From: Halobacteriovoraceae bacterium
GTDB lineage: Bacteria > Bdellovibrionota > Bacteriovoracia > Bacteriovoracales > Bacteriovoracaceae
Assembly: GCA_002706205.1 (NCBI GenBank)
Contig: PAKC01000005.1
Coordinates: forward strand, 1 to 34,353
DNA: 34,353 bases
Direction: 5' to 3'
In this document: positions 23,414-33,152 of the stretch, piece by piece
Layout of the letters: the number at the start of each line of letters is the position of its first letter
How positions within the stretch are numbered: position 1 is the stretch's first letter
The notes under the pieces: model-generated
What the model saw: only the letters and a program-made list of their open reading frames with translations
What the model was told of the DNA's origin: nothing
The model's database searches: none
Position numbers and translations under genes: made by a program

Positions 23414-26400
23414 ATGAAATATCTTTTAAACTTATTTATTATTCTCTTACTCGCATCATGTTTACCTGAACAGCAAATACGTACAGGTAACGAACTCGAT
23501 GGTTCTGTAAGTAATGATACAGGAAATGATCAAGATTCTGATTCCTCTTTGTTCGGTATAGATACTGCTTGGTTAAATTCAGGAATCACCAACAAGGCGC
23601 TTACTCTCGACGTCGATAATACTAAGACTGTTTATCTTATAGGAGATAAAGTTCATAATTATTTAGTGAATACAAATTATTTTACAAGTCAGTATTGCCT
23701 TGAAATTCGTTTTCCTCAAACAAGTAATACAAAACCAAATAGACTTAGAGTCAAAGCGACTCCTACTTATTCAAATAACTTTAGTATAGGACAGACTGCA
23801 AGGTTTTTTATTATCAACTTATCCACTGACCTTGGAAATAATTTTTGCAACAAAGACTCTCAAGAAGTCATAAATGGTCAAAAAATAATGATCCAAGCAG
23901 GAGATTCTAACTTTGATGGGATTGTTAATGCAGCTGATACAAACTTAGTCTATAAAACGCAAGATGTTTGTACAAATTGTTTAAACATTCTAACAGCCCA
24001 AGAAGTTATCCTCTATCAAGTTGACACAAATGCCACAAATACTACCAGTGATGATTATTTAAAAAGAGTTAATCCTTCATCGCTCAATTACTCAGATTTA
24101 GTTTTTAGAATTGATACGAACTCAAACTCCGACAGTGGAAATAGTTCATGCACCAACAGCGCATGTCAGGCCCAAGGTTATGATTGTTGTGTAAATGGTC
24201 AATGCATCAATGAAAAAGCTTTAAAAATCAGTGGTATTAATGCTGACCCGAGTGGTTTTGCCATTGCTGAACAAGAAAAATTAACAAATGCTACATGGTA
24301 TAAGAAGTATCCTCAATTTTATTACGCTTGTTTAGAAACCCCTCCCTCAGACAATGATAACTCTTCACCAAACGAGCCTGAAGACCCCGTCAGTGACGCT
24401 GAACAAAGGCTTACACAACTCGTAGCCGATTACGAATGTGTCAAAGAGCTAGAACAAAACTCTTTATCAGATCCTTTTCACAAAAATCCGATTAATGGTT
24501 CTGCAAGCTACACAAAGTGTGATATCACAAATTCAGCTCAAAAACTCTACTACAAATCTGTGATGAAAAGACTTTATGAAAACTGTGGCTGTTCAGAGAC
24601 ATCTGATCTGACTAGCATGATTTCTAATTGTCCTGCCTATAATTACTCACCTCTGTATCAAACAGATTCAAATGGAAATTCGACAGGAGTGATAACCTCT
24701 ATTCAATGTGTGACACCTGAAGTTGAACAAACGCCTTTACCCTTTCAGGACTTAGAGGTAAATATTAATTCACGTTCAGCACCACATCGTTTTTTTGATA
24801 AAAATAATTTTGAAATTGATCCGACACAACCCCTTCCCACCGGAGCTAGTGGTATTCAAGAAGGTGAGGAATTTAAATATCTTGATAATGCTTATATTTT
24901 TCCAAGAAATGGCGTCTTTAATATGAACTCTATCCTTGGGCAAATGACGCTTAATTTAGATCAGGCCAGACCTGCCTATCAAATAGATATTGAATACGAC
25001 AAACAATATCTTATTAGTACACGCAGCGGTTATTACCAAGCTTGTCCTACTTGTGCAAAAGACTCATGGTTTAATAATTTTAGTGCCTTTCCAGCTTCCC
25101 AATACGGTGTTGGTATACAACCTGTAGGATTCACAACAAAACGAGATACTTATGCAACAAATCTGACGCTAGGAAATTATGAAGATACAATATTTTCTAG
25201 AGCATGTTTTATTCCTCCTACAATGATCCCCTATGGGCATAATGAAAATAACGATGTTCAACAACAAAGACTTAATAGACTAAAAACACAAGCTGCGCTT
25301 TTTGCCAATGGCTACCAGCGCGACTGGTATGGTTTTAACAAAGGTGCCCTTATTGGCTCCTTTGATGGAGTAACGTGGTTTGCTGTAGGTAAAGGCAGAA
25401 TTGTAAAATCAACTACAGATAAACTTTTTTTAGCAATCAATGCCCCTTTTGCAGACTTAGCTTCACCTACAAACCATATCGTCAGTATTCAAGAATATGA
25501 TTTTTCTTCGAGTGCGGCTGTGTATGATTATGATCCGACTAAGGCCATTAATGATTCTGAACAAAACGAAGCGGGTTCATGTCAGGAATGGCATCAATGT
25601 GAAACAGACTCACATTGTATTAGTAAGTTGGGATGGGAATATGTTTGTGCAGATGTCACAGGACAAAAAACAAAATGGCCAAAATTTGAAGTCAAAAATG
25701 CGCAAGAAATTGCCAACACCTCAAAAGAAGGAAGCCTGGTGGAATTTTTACAACAAAGAGAACTTCCCCCAAGCTCAGGAACTAAACGATGTGTTTACAG
25801 AGGGGCCGGAGCTCCTTGTCGAGTCGATTATGAAAATATAAGTGATGAACAGTTAAGAAAGAACTTGACCTGTGCTCCTAATTTTTACTGTGCCCAAGTT
25901 GATACAGCTCAAGCATTTAACACTGAAATCGCTCGTTTTGGGAAACCTTTAGATGAATTAGTCATTAGTAAAAACCACTTTTTTGGTCAAGATGCTAATA
26001 TTTTGGGAAGGCCAAGACATTATCTCTCTACAGGCAATTTGTCTAAATTAGATACAACAATTGCTAATCAAATCAATGCCAACTTAAGCCTTAACGACCC
26101 AGCAGGTACAGGCAAGTTTGGTCTGTGTCGTCCAGGAAAACTCCTTCCAAGTTATAACACAAGCACCGTTACAAAAGATTGGAGACCTTCTGATCAGCAT
26201 AAAAGAGCTGATAACAAATATAGGACTGATTATACATCTCAAATTGGTGCATGTAACTCTACCCTCTATACTGATCTAAGATATAGTTCTTGTCCCGCTT
26301 TGGATGAAGACGGTAATCATATCTATACTCAAGATGACTTTTTAAATGATAACTTTCTGGTTCCTGAAATAAATATACCTCAAGGACAACAGGCCGTTAT

Positions 26401-28783
26401 TGAAAGATATAGTTTTGCTCAAAATGCCTGCGGGATGGAAGCTCTTCGAGATGATACGCCTTTAAGTTTTAATACAACAGGAGTACAAATAAAAAATTAT
26501 TCTGCTTTTAAAACAATTGAAGGTGATCCTTTAAACGAAGCGACTTCTCTTCTCACAAGAACAATTGCCAGAAATTCATGTCTAAGAAAAGCTGGTTCAG
26601 TTTGTCATACCGATTTAGATTGTTCACCAAATAAACTTCAAGCGAGTGTGATTGATCTTGTTTCTGAAAGTTATTTTGGCAATGCAGCTGAAAAAAAATA
26701 TTATGAAGAATACCTCATTTGCGGTCAAGCAACCAGCGAACCTAATGTCACAGATCCTAATTTTGCCACCTATAATATTCATAATAATAGATGTTGTCGC
26801 CCTGTTGGTGAGACTTTAACAATGTACACTGAAGATTCTCAGGCAGCTCTAGAGTCTCAAGGAATTAATACATCACTCTATGGCGCGCTCAACCCTACCT
26901 CAAAACAAAGGTATTCACGTTACTCAGTAGTTGATTCATCAATCGACAGCTTTACAAAAGAATCGAATATTATTAGACCTTCTGCTAATACTGATGATAT
27001 GGATAATAATAAAGTTTTAGATAATTCAGTTAATATTACCAATCCAAATCAATGGAAAACAATTCATACAGCTGCAGCAAAAACATGTTGTGGAGGGAGT
27101 TGGGTAAGGGCCTTTGACGATGGTACAAATAACTGGAGAAGAAACCGTTTAAATATCGACCCTTCAAACTTTAAATGTTTAAACTATCGAAATGGTCTAT
27201 ACTTAACTGAAAATGCCTCTGCGTACAATATGTCTCAAACAACTTTAGACCAAGGTAAGGCCGATTTTTGCTTTGATGGAAGTTTAGAGCAAGGGGGCTG
27301 TGTTCAAAGAAGCCTAGGAACCATAGAAAATTTTTCAATTAGAAAACCAACTCTTAATACGGACACAGGTGGAAGTGGCGTCATGTATCTAAGTTCTAGT
27401 CTTTCAACAATGGAAAATTTATGGGAAAACTATCTCTTCACATTTGGTAGATTTATTCCTTACGATGGAAGTTCTCTCAATGATAGAGGTTATGTTCTTC
27501 AATGGAGTGATGATCCAGATCCGAACAATATTACTCGTAAGAACCTCATCACACTTCTTCCTTCTTTTGTGACTTATGATAACGAAGTGGAACTTCAAAT
27601 CAGGCTTACTGATCCCAACCCTACACCAGGAGCAACGACAAATCCTCAAGGAGAAATTTTGTGTTCACCTGCAACTTTAGGTGCAGACCCCACTGGCGGA
27701 TTAGACTCACAAGATGCAGACTGGGACCCAGGAGTTTGTCCGGACTCAGGCCCAGGTGAACGAAACTGTTGCTATATACTCGATCCCATTACCCGAGTTC
27801 TACGTGTTGCCTTTTCCAATACGGATAAAAACGATGCGACTAATTATGACAATATAGACTCCGAATTAAGAATAAATTTTACTGCTGTTGGAACATTAGA
27901 ATGGGAACAAAAGAAAGCCTCAGCGACAACAGTCAACGACATCAACTTTTTAGATCATAGAAGATCTTCTAGTCCAGGTAATGCACTTTATTACCTCAAG
28001 AAATTAGCAAAGCTTGAATACCTAGGTATCCCGCAAATGGTTTACGAACCTCTTTATTGTAATGATATTTATCAAAAAATGGTTCCAGGAATTTTTAAAG
28101 AAGAGGCTTTTGGACAAAAGCTGCTAACTGTTATGGACTTTCTTAATCATGACAGGACTTTTTATGATAGCTCTTTAGATACACCATGGAATAATGATAC
28201 AGCACCGGCCCCTCACAATGCGAATGCCCTTAATCAAAACTTAGTGGCAACCCAAGAACTCATCGAACACTCACCTATTTTTTCAGATAATCAATTCAAA
28301 TGTTGTTTGGAACTAGGGACAGTCATAGACATAAACTCTAATGATTCATTATGCTGTAGTGGTGTGGCCGTTGAGGATGAAGCTGATAATACAAAAAAAA
28401 TATGTAAACTGCCAACGGGAACAAATCTTAATGTTTATTTTAATAAATTTGTTTCGGGAGAAGGTTTAAGCTCATCACTAAACACTCCACTTAGTGAGTC
28501 TGATTTTGATATTAAAACTGGTGAACCTAAACTAAGTAATGATGTTTTAAACAAATTAGTTAGCCTAGGAGAACGTTTCTGTGAAACGGGTGAAATAAGA
28601 AGAGGTTCTGCTTTTGGAAACTATCAGGCCCAACCTGTTGCTCCTAGTGGATCTCGAGGTATCACTTTGTTTTCAATTGTCGATCATATTACTGATTCAG
28701 AGTCAGGCTCTGGTGATGAAAATGGCTTTAATGCCTTTCAATCAGGCTTCAGATGGGATCATCATATTTACTGTAAGGAATAA
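23414..28783 (+). CDS. giant cysteine-rich lipoprotein of unknown function
   Basis: 1789 residues from ATG 23414, with a lipoprotein signal (LLAS before C16), so probably attached to the outer membrane. I count about 55 cysteines, including six vicinal pairs (DCCV, RCCRP, TCCGG, NCCY, KCCL, LCCS), and the spaced motifs CETDSHC (about 729) and CHTDLDC (about 1063) reminiscent of Cys-rich modules in myxobacterial and Bdellovibrio lipoproteins. D164-S-N-F-D-G-I-V-N-A-A-D175 is a well-formed EF-hand/dockerin-like calcium loop, but only one copy is evident. The rest alternates beta-rich and loop-rich parts with no enzyme motif that I can see. The longer frame to ATG 23372 is rejected because of promoter, ribosome site and lipobox position. 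It is followed after 8 bp by a thioesterase gene. Confidence 0.78.
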   Translation: MKYLLNLFIILLLASCLPEQQIRTGNELDGSVSNDTGNDQDSDSSLFGIDTAWLNSGITNKALTLDVDNTKTVYLIGDKVHNYLVNTNYFTSQYCLEIRFPQTSNTKPNRLRVKATPTYSNNFSIGQTARFFIINLSTDLGNNFCNKDSQEVINGQKIMIQAGDSNFDGIVNAADTNLVYKTQDVCTNCLNILTAQEVILYQVDTNATNTTSDDYLKRVNPSSLNYSDLVFRIDTNSNSDSGNSSCTNSACQAQGYDCCVNGQCINEKALKISGINADPSGFAIAEQEKLTNATWYKKYPQFYYACLETPPSDNDNSSPNEPEDPVSDAEQRLTQLVADYECVKELEQNSLSDPFHKNPINGSASYTKCDITNSAQKLYYKSVMKRLYENCGCSETSDLTSMISNCPAYNYSPLYQTDSNGNSTGVITSIQCVTPEVEQTPLPFQDLEVNINSRSAPHRFFDKNNFEIDPTQPLPTGASGIQEGEEFKYLDNAYIFPRNGVFNMNSILGQMTLNLDQARPAYQIDIEYDKQYLISTRSGYYQACPTCAKDSWFNNFSAFPASQYGVGIQPVGFTTKRDTYATNLTLGNYEDTIFSRACFIPPTMIPYGHNENNDVQQQRLNRLKTQAALFANGYQRDWYGFNKGALIGSFDGVTWFAVGKGRIVKSTTDKLFLAINAPFADLASPTNHIVSIQEYDFSSSAAVYDYDPTKAINDSEQNEAGSCQEWHQCETDSHCISKLGWEYVCADVTGQKTKWPKFEVKNAQEIANTSKEGSLVEFLQQRELPPSSGTKRCVYRGAGAPCRVDYENISDEQLRKNLTCAPNFYCAQVDTAQAFNTEIARFGKPLDELVISKNHFFGQDANILGRPRHYLSTGNLSKLDTTIANQINANLSLNDPAGTGKFGLCRPGKLLPSYNTSTVTKDWRPSDQHKRADNKYRTDYTSQIGACNSTLYTDLRYSSCPALDEDGNHIYTQDDFLNDNFLVPEINIPQGQQAVIERYSFAQNACGMEALRDDTPLSFNTTGVQIKNYSAFKTIEGDPLNEATSLLTRTIARNSCLRKAGSVCHTDLDCSPNKLQASVIDLVSESYFGNAAEKKYYEEYLICGQATSEPNVTDPNFATYNIHNNRCCRPVGETLTMYTEDSQAALESQGINTSLYGALNPTSKQRYSRYSVVDSSIDSFTKESNIIRPSANTDDMDNNKVLDNSVNITNPNQWKTIHTAAAKTCCGGSWVRAFDDGTNNWRRNRLNIDPSNFKCLNYRNGLYLTENASAYNMSQTTLDQGKADFCFDGSLEQGGCVQRSLGTIENFSIRKPTLNTDTGGSGVMYLSSSLSTMENLWENYLFTFGRFIPYDGSSLNDRGYVLQWSDDPDPNNITRKNLITLLPSFVTYDNEVELQIRLTDPNPTPGATTNPQGEILCSPATLGADPTGGLDSQDADWDPGVCPDSGPGERNCCYILDPITRVLRVAFSNTDKNDATNYDNIDSELRINFTAVGTLEWEQKKASATTVNDINFLDHRRSSSPGNALYYLKKLAKLEYLGIPQMVYEPLYCNDIYQKMVPGIFKEEAFGQKLLTVMDFLNHDRTFYDSSLDTPWNNDTAPAPHNANALNQNLVATQELIEHSPIFSDNQFKCCLELGTVIDINSNDSLCCSGVAVEDEADNTKKICKLPTGTNLNVYFNKFVSGEGLSSSLNTPLSESDFDIKTGEPKLSNDVLNKLVSLGERFCETGEIRRGSAFGNYQAQPVAPSGSRGITLFSIVDHITDSESGSGDENGFNAFQSGFRWDHHIYCKE

Positions 28784-28791
28784 GGAAAAAA

Positions 28792-29280
28792 ATGAAAATC
28801 GCAAGTGAGAAGTATCCAAGTGAAAGTGAAGTTATTATGCGCGAGATAGTGATGCCTGGAGATACGAATGCCCATGGAACTGTCTTTGGAGGCAAGGTTA
28901 TGAGCTGGATTGATATCGCCGCGGCCATGTGTGCAAGTAGGCACTGCAACCATCCCGTTGTCACTGTCCATATTGATGATATTGAATTTAGATCCCCAAT
29001 AGAAATTGGAAGTCATGTGGTGATTAAAGCCTCAATGAATTATGTTGGAAATACCTCGATGATTATTGGAGTGAGAGTTGAAAGTGAAAACCCCTACAAA
29101 AATGAGAGTAGGCTTACAACCAAGGCTTATCTTACTTTTGTAGCATTAGATAAAAATGGCAAACCGGTAAGAGTACCACGCTTAATTCCTCAAACAGAAA
29201 CTGAAAAAAGAAGATATGAAAATGCTCAAGAAAGAGTGAAATCATTAAAAGAGCTCAAAAAGAAACTTCATAAAGACTGA
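28792..29280 (+). CDS. hotdog-fold acyl-CoA thioesterase, YciA/BACH type
   Basis: It hydrolyses acyl-CoA thioesters to free acid and CoA in the cytoplasm. The 162 residues begin with REIVMPGDTNAHGTVFGGKV, then MSWIDIAAAM with the Asp, and VTVHIDDIEFRSPIEIG, the typical pattern of the BFIT/BACH-like hotdog family; the C-terminus is a charged helix. AAGGAA lies 6 nt before the ATG. The 8-bp gap to the giant lipoprotein gene and the absence of a visible terminator suggest cotranscription. No functional link between the two is obvious. Confidence 0.93.
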   Translation: MKIASEKYPSESEVIMREIVMPGDTNAHGTVFGGKVMSWIDIAAAMCASRHCNHPVVTVHIDDIEFRSPIEIGSHVVIKASMNYVGNTSMIIGVRVESENPYKNESRLTTKAYLTFVALDKNGKPVRVPRLIPQTETEKRRYENAQERVKSLKELKKKLHKD

Positions 29281-29316
29281 TTTAAACGAACTTAGCAGAT
29301 TGAAAAAGTAAAAAAT

Positions 29317-29925
29317 CTAGTATTTTACTGAACAGCCATAAGGACGTGTTTTTTTTGTAATAACTTCCTGCTTAAGTAAAACCTTGCTCATTGCTGAAGT
29401 AATATAATTTTTAGCCTTTTTAATATCATCAGGATTTGCAGATGCAATAGAGTCTATGGCCCCATTATATCTTATCATCATTTTATCATCAATAATAAAC
29501 ATATGCGGCGTTGTTTTGGCCCCATACATTCTTCCGACCTTCCCTTTTGGGTCTCTTAAAATATAATCTGCCTGCACCCCAACTCTTTCAACCATTTTTT
29601 TTAACTGTGCTGTACTTTCAAGATGGCCTTGTTTACCAGGGGCCGAAGAAATAATAGTAACCCAACGGACTAGATCATTGTCTTTATACATTTTTTGCAA
29701 AGTCTGCATATTTCCCGATTCATAATGTTTTTGCACAAACGGACAGCCCTCATTGAACCACTCTAAAATAATAAATTTCCCTGCAAGTTGATTCAGCTTA
29801 AAAATTTTATCATTTTGATCTTTTAGCTCAAAGTTTGCTGCTTTCTCCCCTGGAGATAAACTATAAGCTTGTAATGAAAAAAAACAAAAGAATAAAACTA
29901 ATGATCTATAACAAAACCTATTCAC
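29317..29925 (-). CDS. exported thioredoxin-fold (redoxin) protein
   Basis: A periplasmic redoxin of 202 residues with a signal peptide (1-22, ending LQAYS). The AhpC/TSA-like fold is shown by GEKAANFELKDQNDK, FIILEWFNEGCPFVQKHY, and KTTPHMFIIDD with the cis-Pro. Instead of CxxC it has a single Cys (C61 in EGCPF), and a second conserved-looking Cys at C198 in the terminal YGCSVKY, as in peroxiredoxin-like proteins of the PRX_like group. It starts with GTG 29925, overlapping the vWA gene by 8 bp, as the last gene of the envelope operon. It may act on thiols of the exported partners, but that is inference. Confidence 0.85.
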   Translation of the reverse strand: MNRFCYRSLVLFFCFFSLQAYSLSPGEKAANFELKDQNDKIFKLNQLAGKFIILEWFNEGCPFVQKHYESGNMQTLQKMYKDNDLVRWVTIISSAPGKQGHLESTAQLKKMVERVGVQADYILRDPKGKVGRMYGAKTTPHMFIIDDKMMIRYNGAIDSIASANPDDIKKAKNYITSAMSKVLLKQEVITKKTRPYGCSVKY

Positions 29926-30922
29926 GATCTACACCATCCTTAATATCATAAGCGATTCGAATCTTAGAGTCTTGAAAATCAGGTGCAAAATCCAGGTTAT
30001 AAAAATTAATAGTATTAAAATATTCATCATAATACCAAATTCCACCATTTTCTTCTTTACCACCAGGAAGAAGAATATCATCGTAATAAACTTCAATCGT
30101 TTCCACCTTTGGCCTCGTATTTAAATTAATACTAGGTGAATCAATAATAGAAATAATATCCTTACCAATCTCAGCCAGTCTTTTTCCAAAGTCCGCTGTA
30201 CAGGCTGACATATGAATTCCACTTGTATGATTAATCACTTTTTCAAAAGGTGAACCGGCATAATATTCATTCCCAAAAGCTGAACAGTCCGTTAAGTCTG
30301 GAAAATTAAACGCCCCATAAAAACGTAAAATTTTTCCACTATCTTTAAATGAGCTAACTGCGTTCAAAAATGTCATCGCTTCATATTGCGCCCCAAAATC
30401 TTTAAGACTTTGCTCCTCCTCGTCTGTAACCATTATAACCGCTAAATGAGCACTAGGGCGATAGAAACTTTTTAAAATAGGATCTTGCATCGTTCGCAAA
30501 AGATTATAGAAAACATGCTCAGATGGAGAGCCATTTGTTCCCAAACTCGAAACTGCTGATTGGAAAATACTTACGGGGTTTGCGGTATTATTATCAAAAG
30601 GGAAATTAAAGCCTAAATAAGGACTTTCAGACTTATCTGTAGAAATAACACCCATTCTCCACTTCATAAAATTATTCTTAATAAAGTTTTGCATAAATAA
30701 AGCTGCATTATTCACAATATTTTGCTGTATATCGTGCATGGAACCAGAGTTATCAATTATGAAAACAATATCAATTTTGGCATCTTGAAAAATATTTCGA
30801 ATACTTCGAGTAATATCAGTTCTTTCTTGTCTAGGTGGATTATCATAATAGACATAGTCATCAGCTTTATTACAAGAAAATAAAAATTGACAACAAAAGA
30901 ATATAGCTAAAATTTTTTTCAT
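29918..30922 (-). CDS. lipoprotein with von Willebrand factor A domain
   Basis: 334 residues from ATG 30922; the ATG at 30943 is rejected, because AAGGA lies 8 nt before the inner ATG and the lipoprotein signal then starts MKKILA with lipidated C17 (LFSC). The vWA domain carries a full MIDAS: D57-N-S59-G-S61 in VFIIDNSGSM, then MVTDEEEQ for the distal Asp. A C-terminal beta-rich part follows (about 235-334). Such domains bind protein partners through a metal ion. ATGA overlap with the upstream gene couples their translation. No partner is known to me. Confidence 0.88.
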   Translation of the reverse strand: MKKILAIFFCCQFLFSCNKADDYVYYDNPPRQERTDITRSIRNIFQDAKIDIVFIIDNSGSMHDIQQNIVNNAALFMQNFIKNNFMKWRMGVISTDKSESPYLGFNFPFDNNTANPVSIFQSAVSSLGTNGSPSEHVFYNLLRTMQDPILKSFYRPSAHLAVIMVTDEEEQSLKDFGAQYEAMTFLNAVSSFKDSGKILRFYGAFNFPDLTDCSAFGNEYYAGSPFEKVINHTSGIHMSACTADFGKRLAEIGKDIISIIDSPSINLNTRPKVETIEVYYDDILLPGGKEENGGIWYYDEYFNTINFYNLDFAPDFQDSKIRIAYDIKDGVDRE

Positions 30923-32466
30923 TTCTCTTTTCCTTCTATACATAAGCTTTTTTGAAGTGAGCTTAAGTGAAAAACCTCATCTCCAAACAAAATTCCATCT
31001 TGTGGAAAGAATAATGAATCTGTTTTTTCAATAGAAGAAGATACCCTAGCGACGGTATCAACCTTCTTTATTTTCTGATCTGATTTGGCCAACATCTTTT
31101 TAAGCCTTCGCATCCGTGATAAAAATTCAACTTTTACAAAACGCATTTTTCTTAAAGTTGATGTAATCAACTTTTCTGAGTTCCCCCATTGACGTTTCTT
31201 TTCAAAAATTAACTGTTTTTCAACTGACTTCAAACTTGCTTGGATAATATTACTTTCATTTTTTAATTTAAGTTGTGAGAGTTTTTCTAATTCACTCTTT
31301 CTTGCCTTTAAAGAGTTTCTCCACAAGCGAGTAAAAAAATCTTCTTCTTTTAATGTCAATTTATCCGAGTTCATAGCTTGGGAAATTTTTGATGACTCAA
31401 CCTTACTCGCTTCAATAAAATGATTAAAGACTGTTTGGACTTTAGAAAATTGACATAACTGCAAGTTGGCCATCGCACTGACTAAGTAAAAATCGGGGTG
31501 ATAATGATGTTTAAATGCTTCCAGCTCCAATGACTTCAATTCGCCCAAAAGTGTTTCATAGTCATTTTTCCTCATCGAAATCCATAAAGCTTCAACCCGT
31601 GCCTGAAGAAAATTTCTTGATTCATCTGGGATTAAATAATAATAACGTTCTGAGGCACTATAAGCTCCAGCTTGATAGAGCAGTCTTGCCAAAGTTAAAT
31701 AATAATCAGTGATTTTTTCTAAGTCATCTTTACCTTGTAAATAAGGCTCGATAACTTCTTTAACAACTTTTCCTGCCTTGGCCAATTCATTTTTGCTAGC
31801 ATAACTCACTAATAATGTCTGTCCAAGTAAATACCGAAGCTCATCACCTTCAGCAAGTTTTCCAACCCATTTTAGGGCTTCTTGACCACTTCTTAAATGG
31901 GCATAGGCTTGTAAAGAACTATTAAAGACAGATTCATGGTGAGCAAAAAGATTTAACAAACTTCGATAATTCTTATCTAAATAGACTCCACCATCAATTA
32001 ACCATTGTGAAGCCTTTGGTCCAACAATTTGATCTAAAGCAACACCCAGCTCAGAGTTTAAAAAATTGTTTTGTGCACTTTGCTCAATCCACAAATGAAC
32101 AAAACTTTGTTTTAAATCCAGCTTATAATAACTATAAAGTTTTAAAGCAGCCAACAAAGACTTTAATCTCGAGTTTTTCGATGTAAAACGATTTAAATAA
32201 ACTAGCGTTTGAGAATATTTTTTGTCAAAAAAACTCTCAAACACTTTATCAAACTTCGCTGGATAATTTCTTATAGAGCGCATGCTCCCATACGCCTGAA
32301 CCAAAAAAGTATCATCAAGCTCAAGTTTTTTCACTGTTTTTACAAGTTTTACTTTCTGGTCTTCTTGAGTTTGGCCTTTTAATAATAAATCAACACCTGT
32401 CTCTTGGGCACTGGCACATGTCAGTACAAAGCTACACAGAAGAAAGGAGCTTAGGTTTTTAATCAT
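30919..32466 (-). CDS. exported helical-repeat protein, TPR-like
   Basis: 515 residues with a signal peptide (1-20, cut near CASA-QE). The mature part is almost entirely alpha-helical with repeated 30-40-residue helix pairs (for example around YLTLARLLYQAGAYSASERY and FYLVSAMANLQLCQFSKVQ), consistent with a degenerate tetratricopeptide-like solenoid, followed by a long charged coiled-coil-like segment (about 380-470). Probably a periplasmic scaffold. It has GGAGG before the ATG and ATGA overlaps on both sides of the gene. No specific family recognised. Confidence 0.75.
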   Translation of the reverse strand: MIKNLSSFLLCSFVLTCASAQETGVDLLLKGQTQEDQKVKLVKTVKKLELDDTFLVQAYGSMRSIRNYPAKFDKVFESFFDKKYSQTLVYLNRFTSKNSRLKSLLAALKLYSYYKLDLKQSFVHLWIEQSAQNNFLNSELGVALDQIVGPKASQWLIDGGVYLDKNYRSLLNLFAHHESVFNSSLQAYAHLRSGQEALKWVGKLAEGDELRYLLGQTLLVSYASKNELAKAGKVVKEVIEPYLQGKDDLEKITDYYLTLARLLYQAGAYSASERYYYLIPDESRNFLQARVEALWISMRKNDYETLLGELKSLELEAFKHHYHPDFYLVSAMANLQLCQFSKVQTVFNHFIEASKVESSKISQAMNSDKLTLKEEDFFTRLWRNSLKARKSELEKLSQLKLKNESNIIQASLKSVEKQLIFEKKRQWGNSEKLITSTLRKMRFVKVEFLSRMRRLKKMLAKSDQKIKKVDTVARVSSSIEKTDSLFFPQDGILFGDEVFHLSSLQKSLCIEGKEK

Positions 32467-33152
32467 ATTTTAGTGCCTCCAAATAAGTAACCAAACTCTA
32501 GATACCCCATGGCATTATGAACATTTTCCGGACCATTAATTTTTTGTTGCTGATAGAACTCATTTTTCAGGCCAGTTCTTAAACTCATTTTTTTCCCTAG
32601 CCAAAATGAGAATCCTGTATCAGCGGTATACATTTGAGCTTCTCCATTGCCTAAGGAGACATTTCCATAGCCCAAGGCAACAAAATGATCAAAATACACA
32701 ATAGTACTTTGAGTTAAACGAATTTTGCCATACACAGTATTAAAATTAACAAAACCTTCAGTGGATTTAATAGCATAATCTGTATCCGGTAAGATTTTTT
32801 CTTCATCAAAAAGCTTTTCTCCAGCTCCACTCAATTCATTTTGATATTCTGAATAACGCAAGCCAAATGACCAATTAGCATTATAATGCCATCTTAGAGC
32901 TCCAGAAATTTGCTTAGTTTCTAAATGGCTATCTGCTGTAAAGTTATTTGCTCCAGAAAAAGAAAGCTCAACTCTTTTATTCAAACTTGAATATCTTTTG
33001 TTAACACTGTAAAGACTTTCTTCACTAATAAGAGGTGTGACTTTATCTGACGGTATATTTAATGACTCAAGTTTCTTATCGAGACTCGTTGCCCCCATAA
33101 GAGGCTGACAAAGTGTAACACCAAAAAACAATGCAAGTTTATTTATTTTCAT
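32463..33152 (-). CDS. outer-membrane beta-barrel protein
   Basis: 229 residues with a signal peptide (1-20, cut near LMGA-TS). The mature part begins with a 35-residue periplasmic stretch and then VNKRYSSLNKRVELSFSGAN, followed by alternating hydrophobic strands with aromatic belts (WHYNANWSFGLRYSEY, GLKNEFYQQQ, YLEFGYLFGGTKI at the C-terminus). This resembles the outer-membrane barrel family known in Myxococcota and Bdellovibrionota (TIGR04565-like). About eight strands are likely. ATGA overlaps link it to both neighbours. Confidence 0.82.
   Translation of the reverse strand: MKINKLALFFGVTLCQPLMGATSLDKKLESLNIPSDKVTPLISEESLYSVNKRYSSLNKRVELSFSGANNFTADSHLETKQISGALRWHYNANWSFGLRYSEYQNELSGAGEKLFDEEKILPDTDYAIKSTEGFVNFNTVYGKIRLTQSTIVYFDHFVALGYGNVSLGNGEAQMYTADTGFSFWLGKKMSLRTGLKNEFYQQQKINGPENVHNAMGYLEFGYLFGGTKI

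Noticed and set aside
23896-23940. Cellulosome-type dockerin
   Set aside because: Only one calcium loop, no second repeat and no cohesin in sight; recorded only as an EF-hand-like loop.
28749-29016. Two minus-strand open frames opposite the thioesterase start
   Set aside because: Antisense shadows of two well-supported genes; low-complexity translations without motifs.
30919-33152. Assigning the right-end operon to Glt/Agl gliding genes
   Set aside because: Only the general architecture is similar; no diagnostic motif supports specific gene names.
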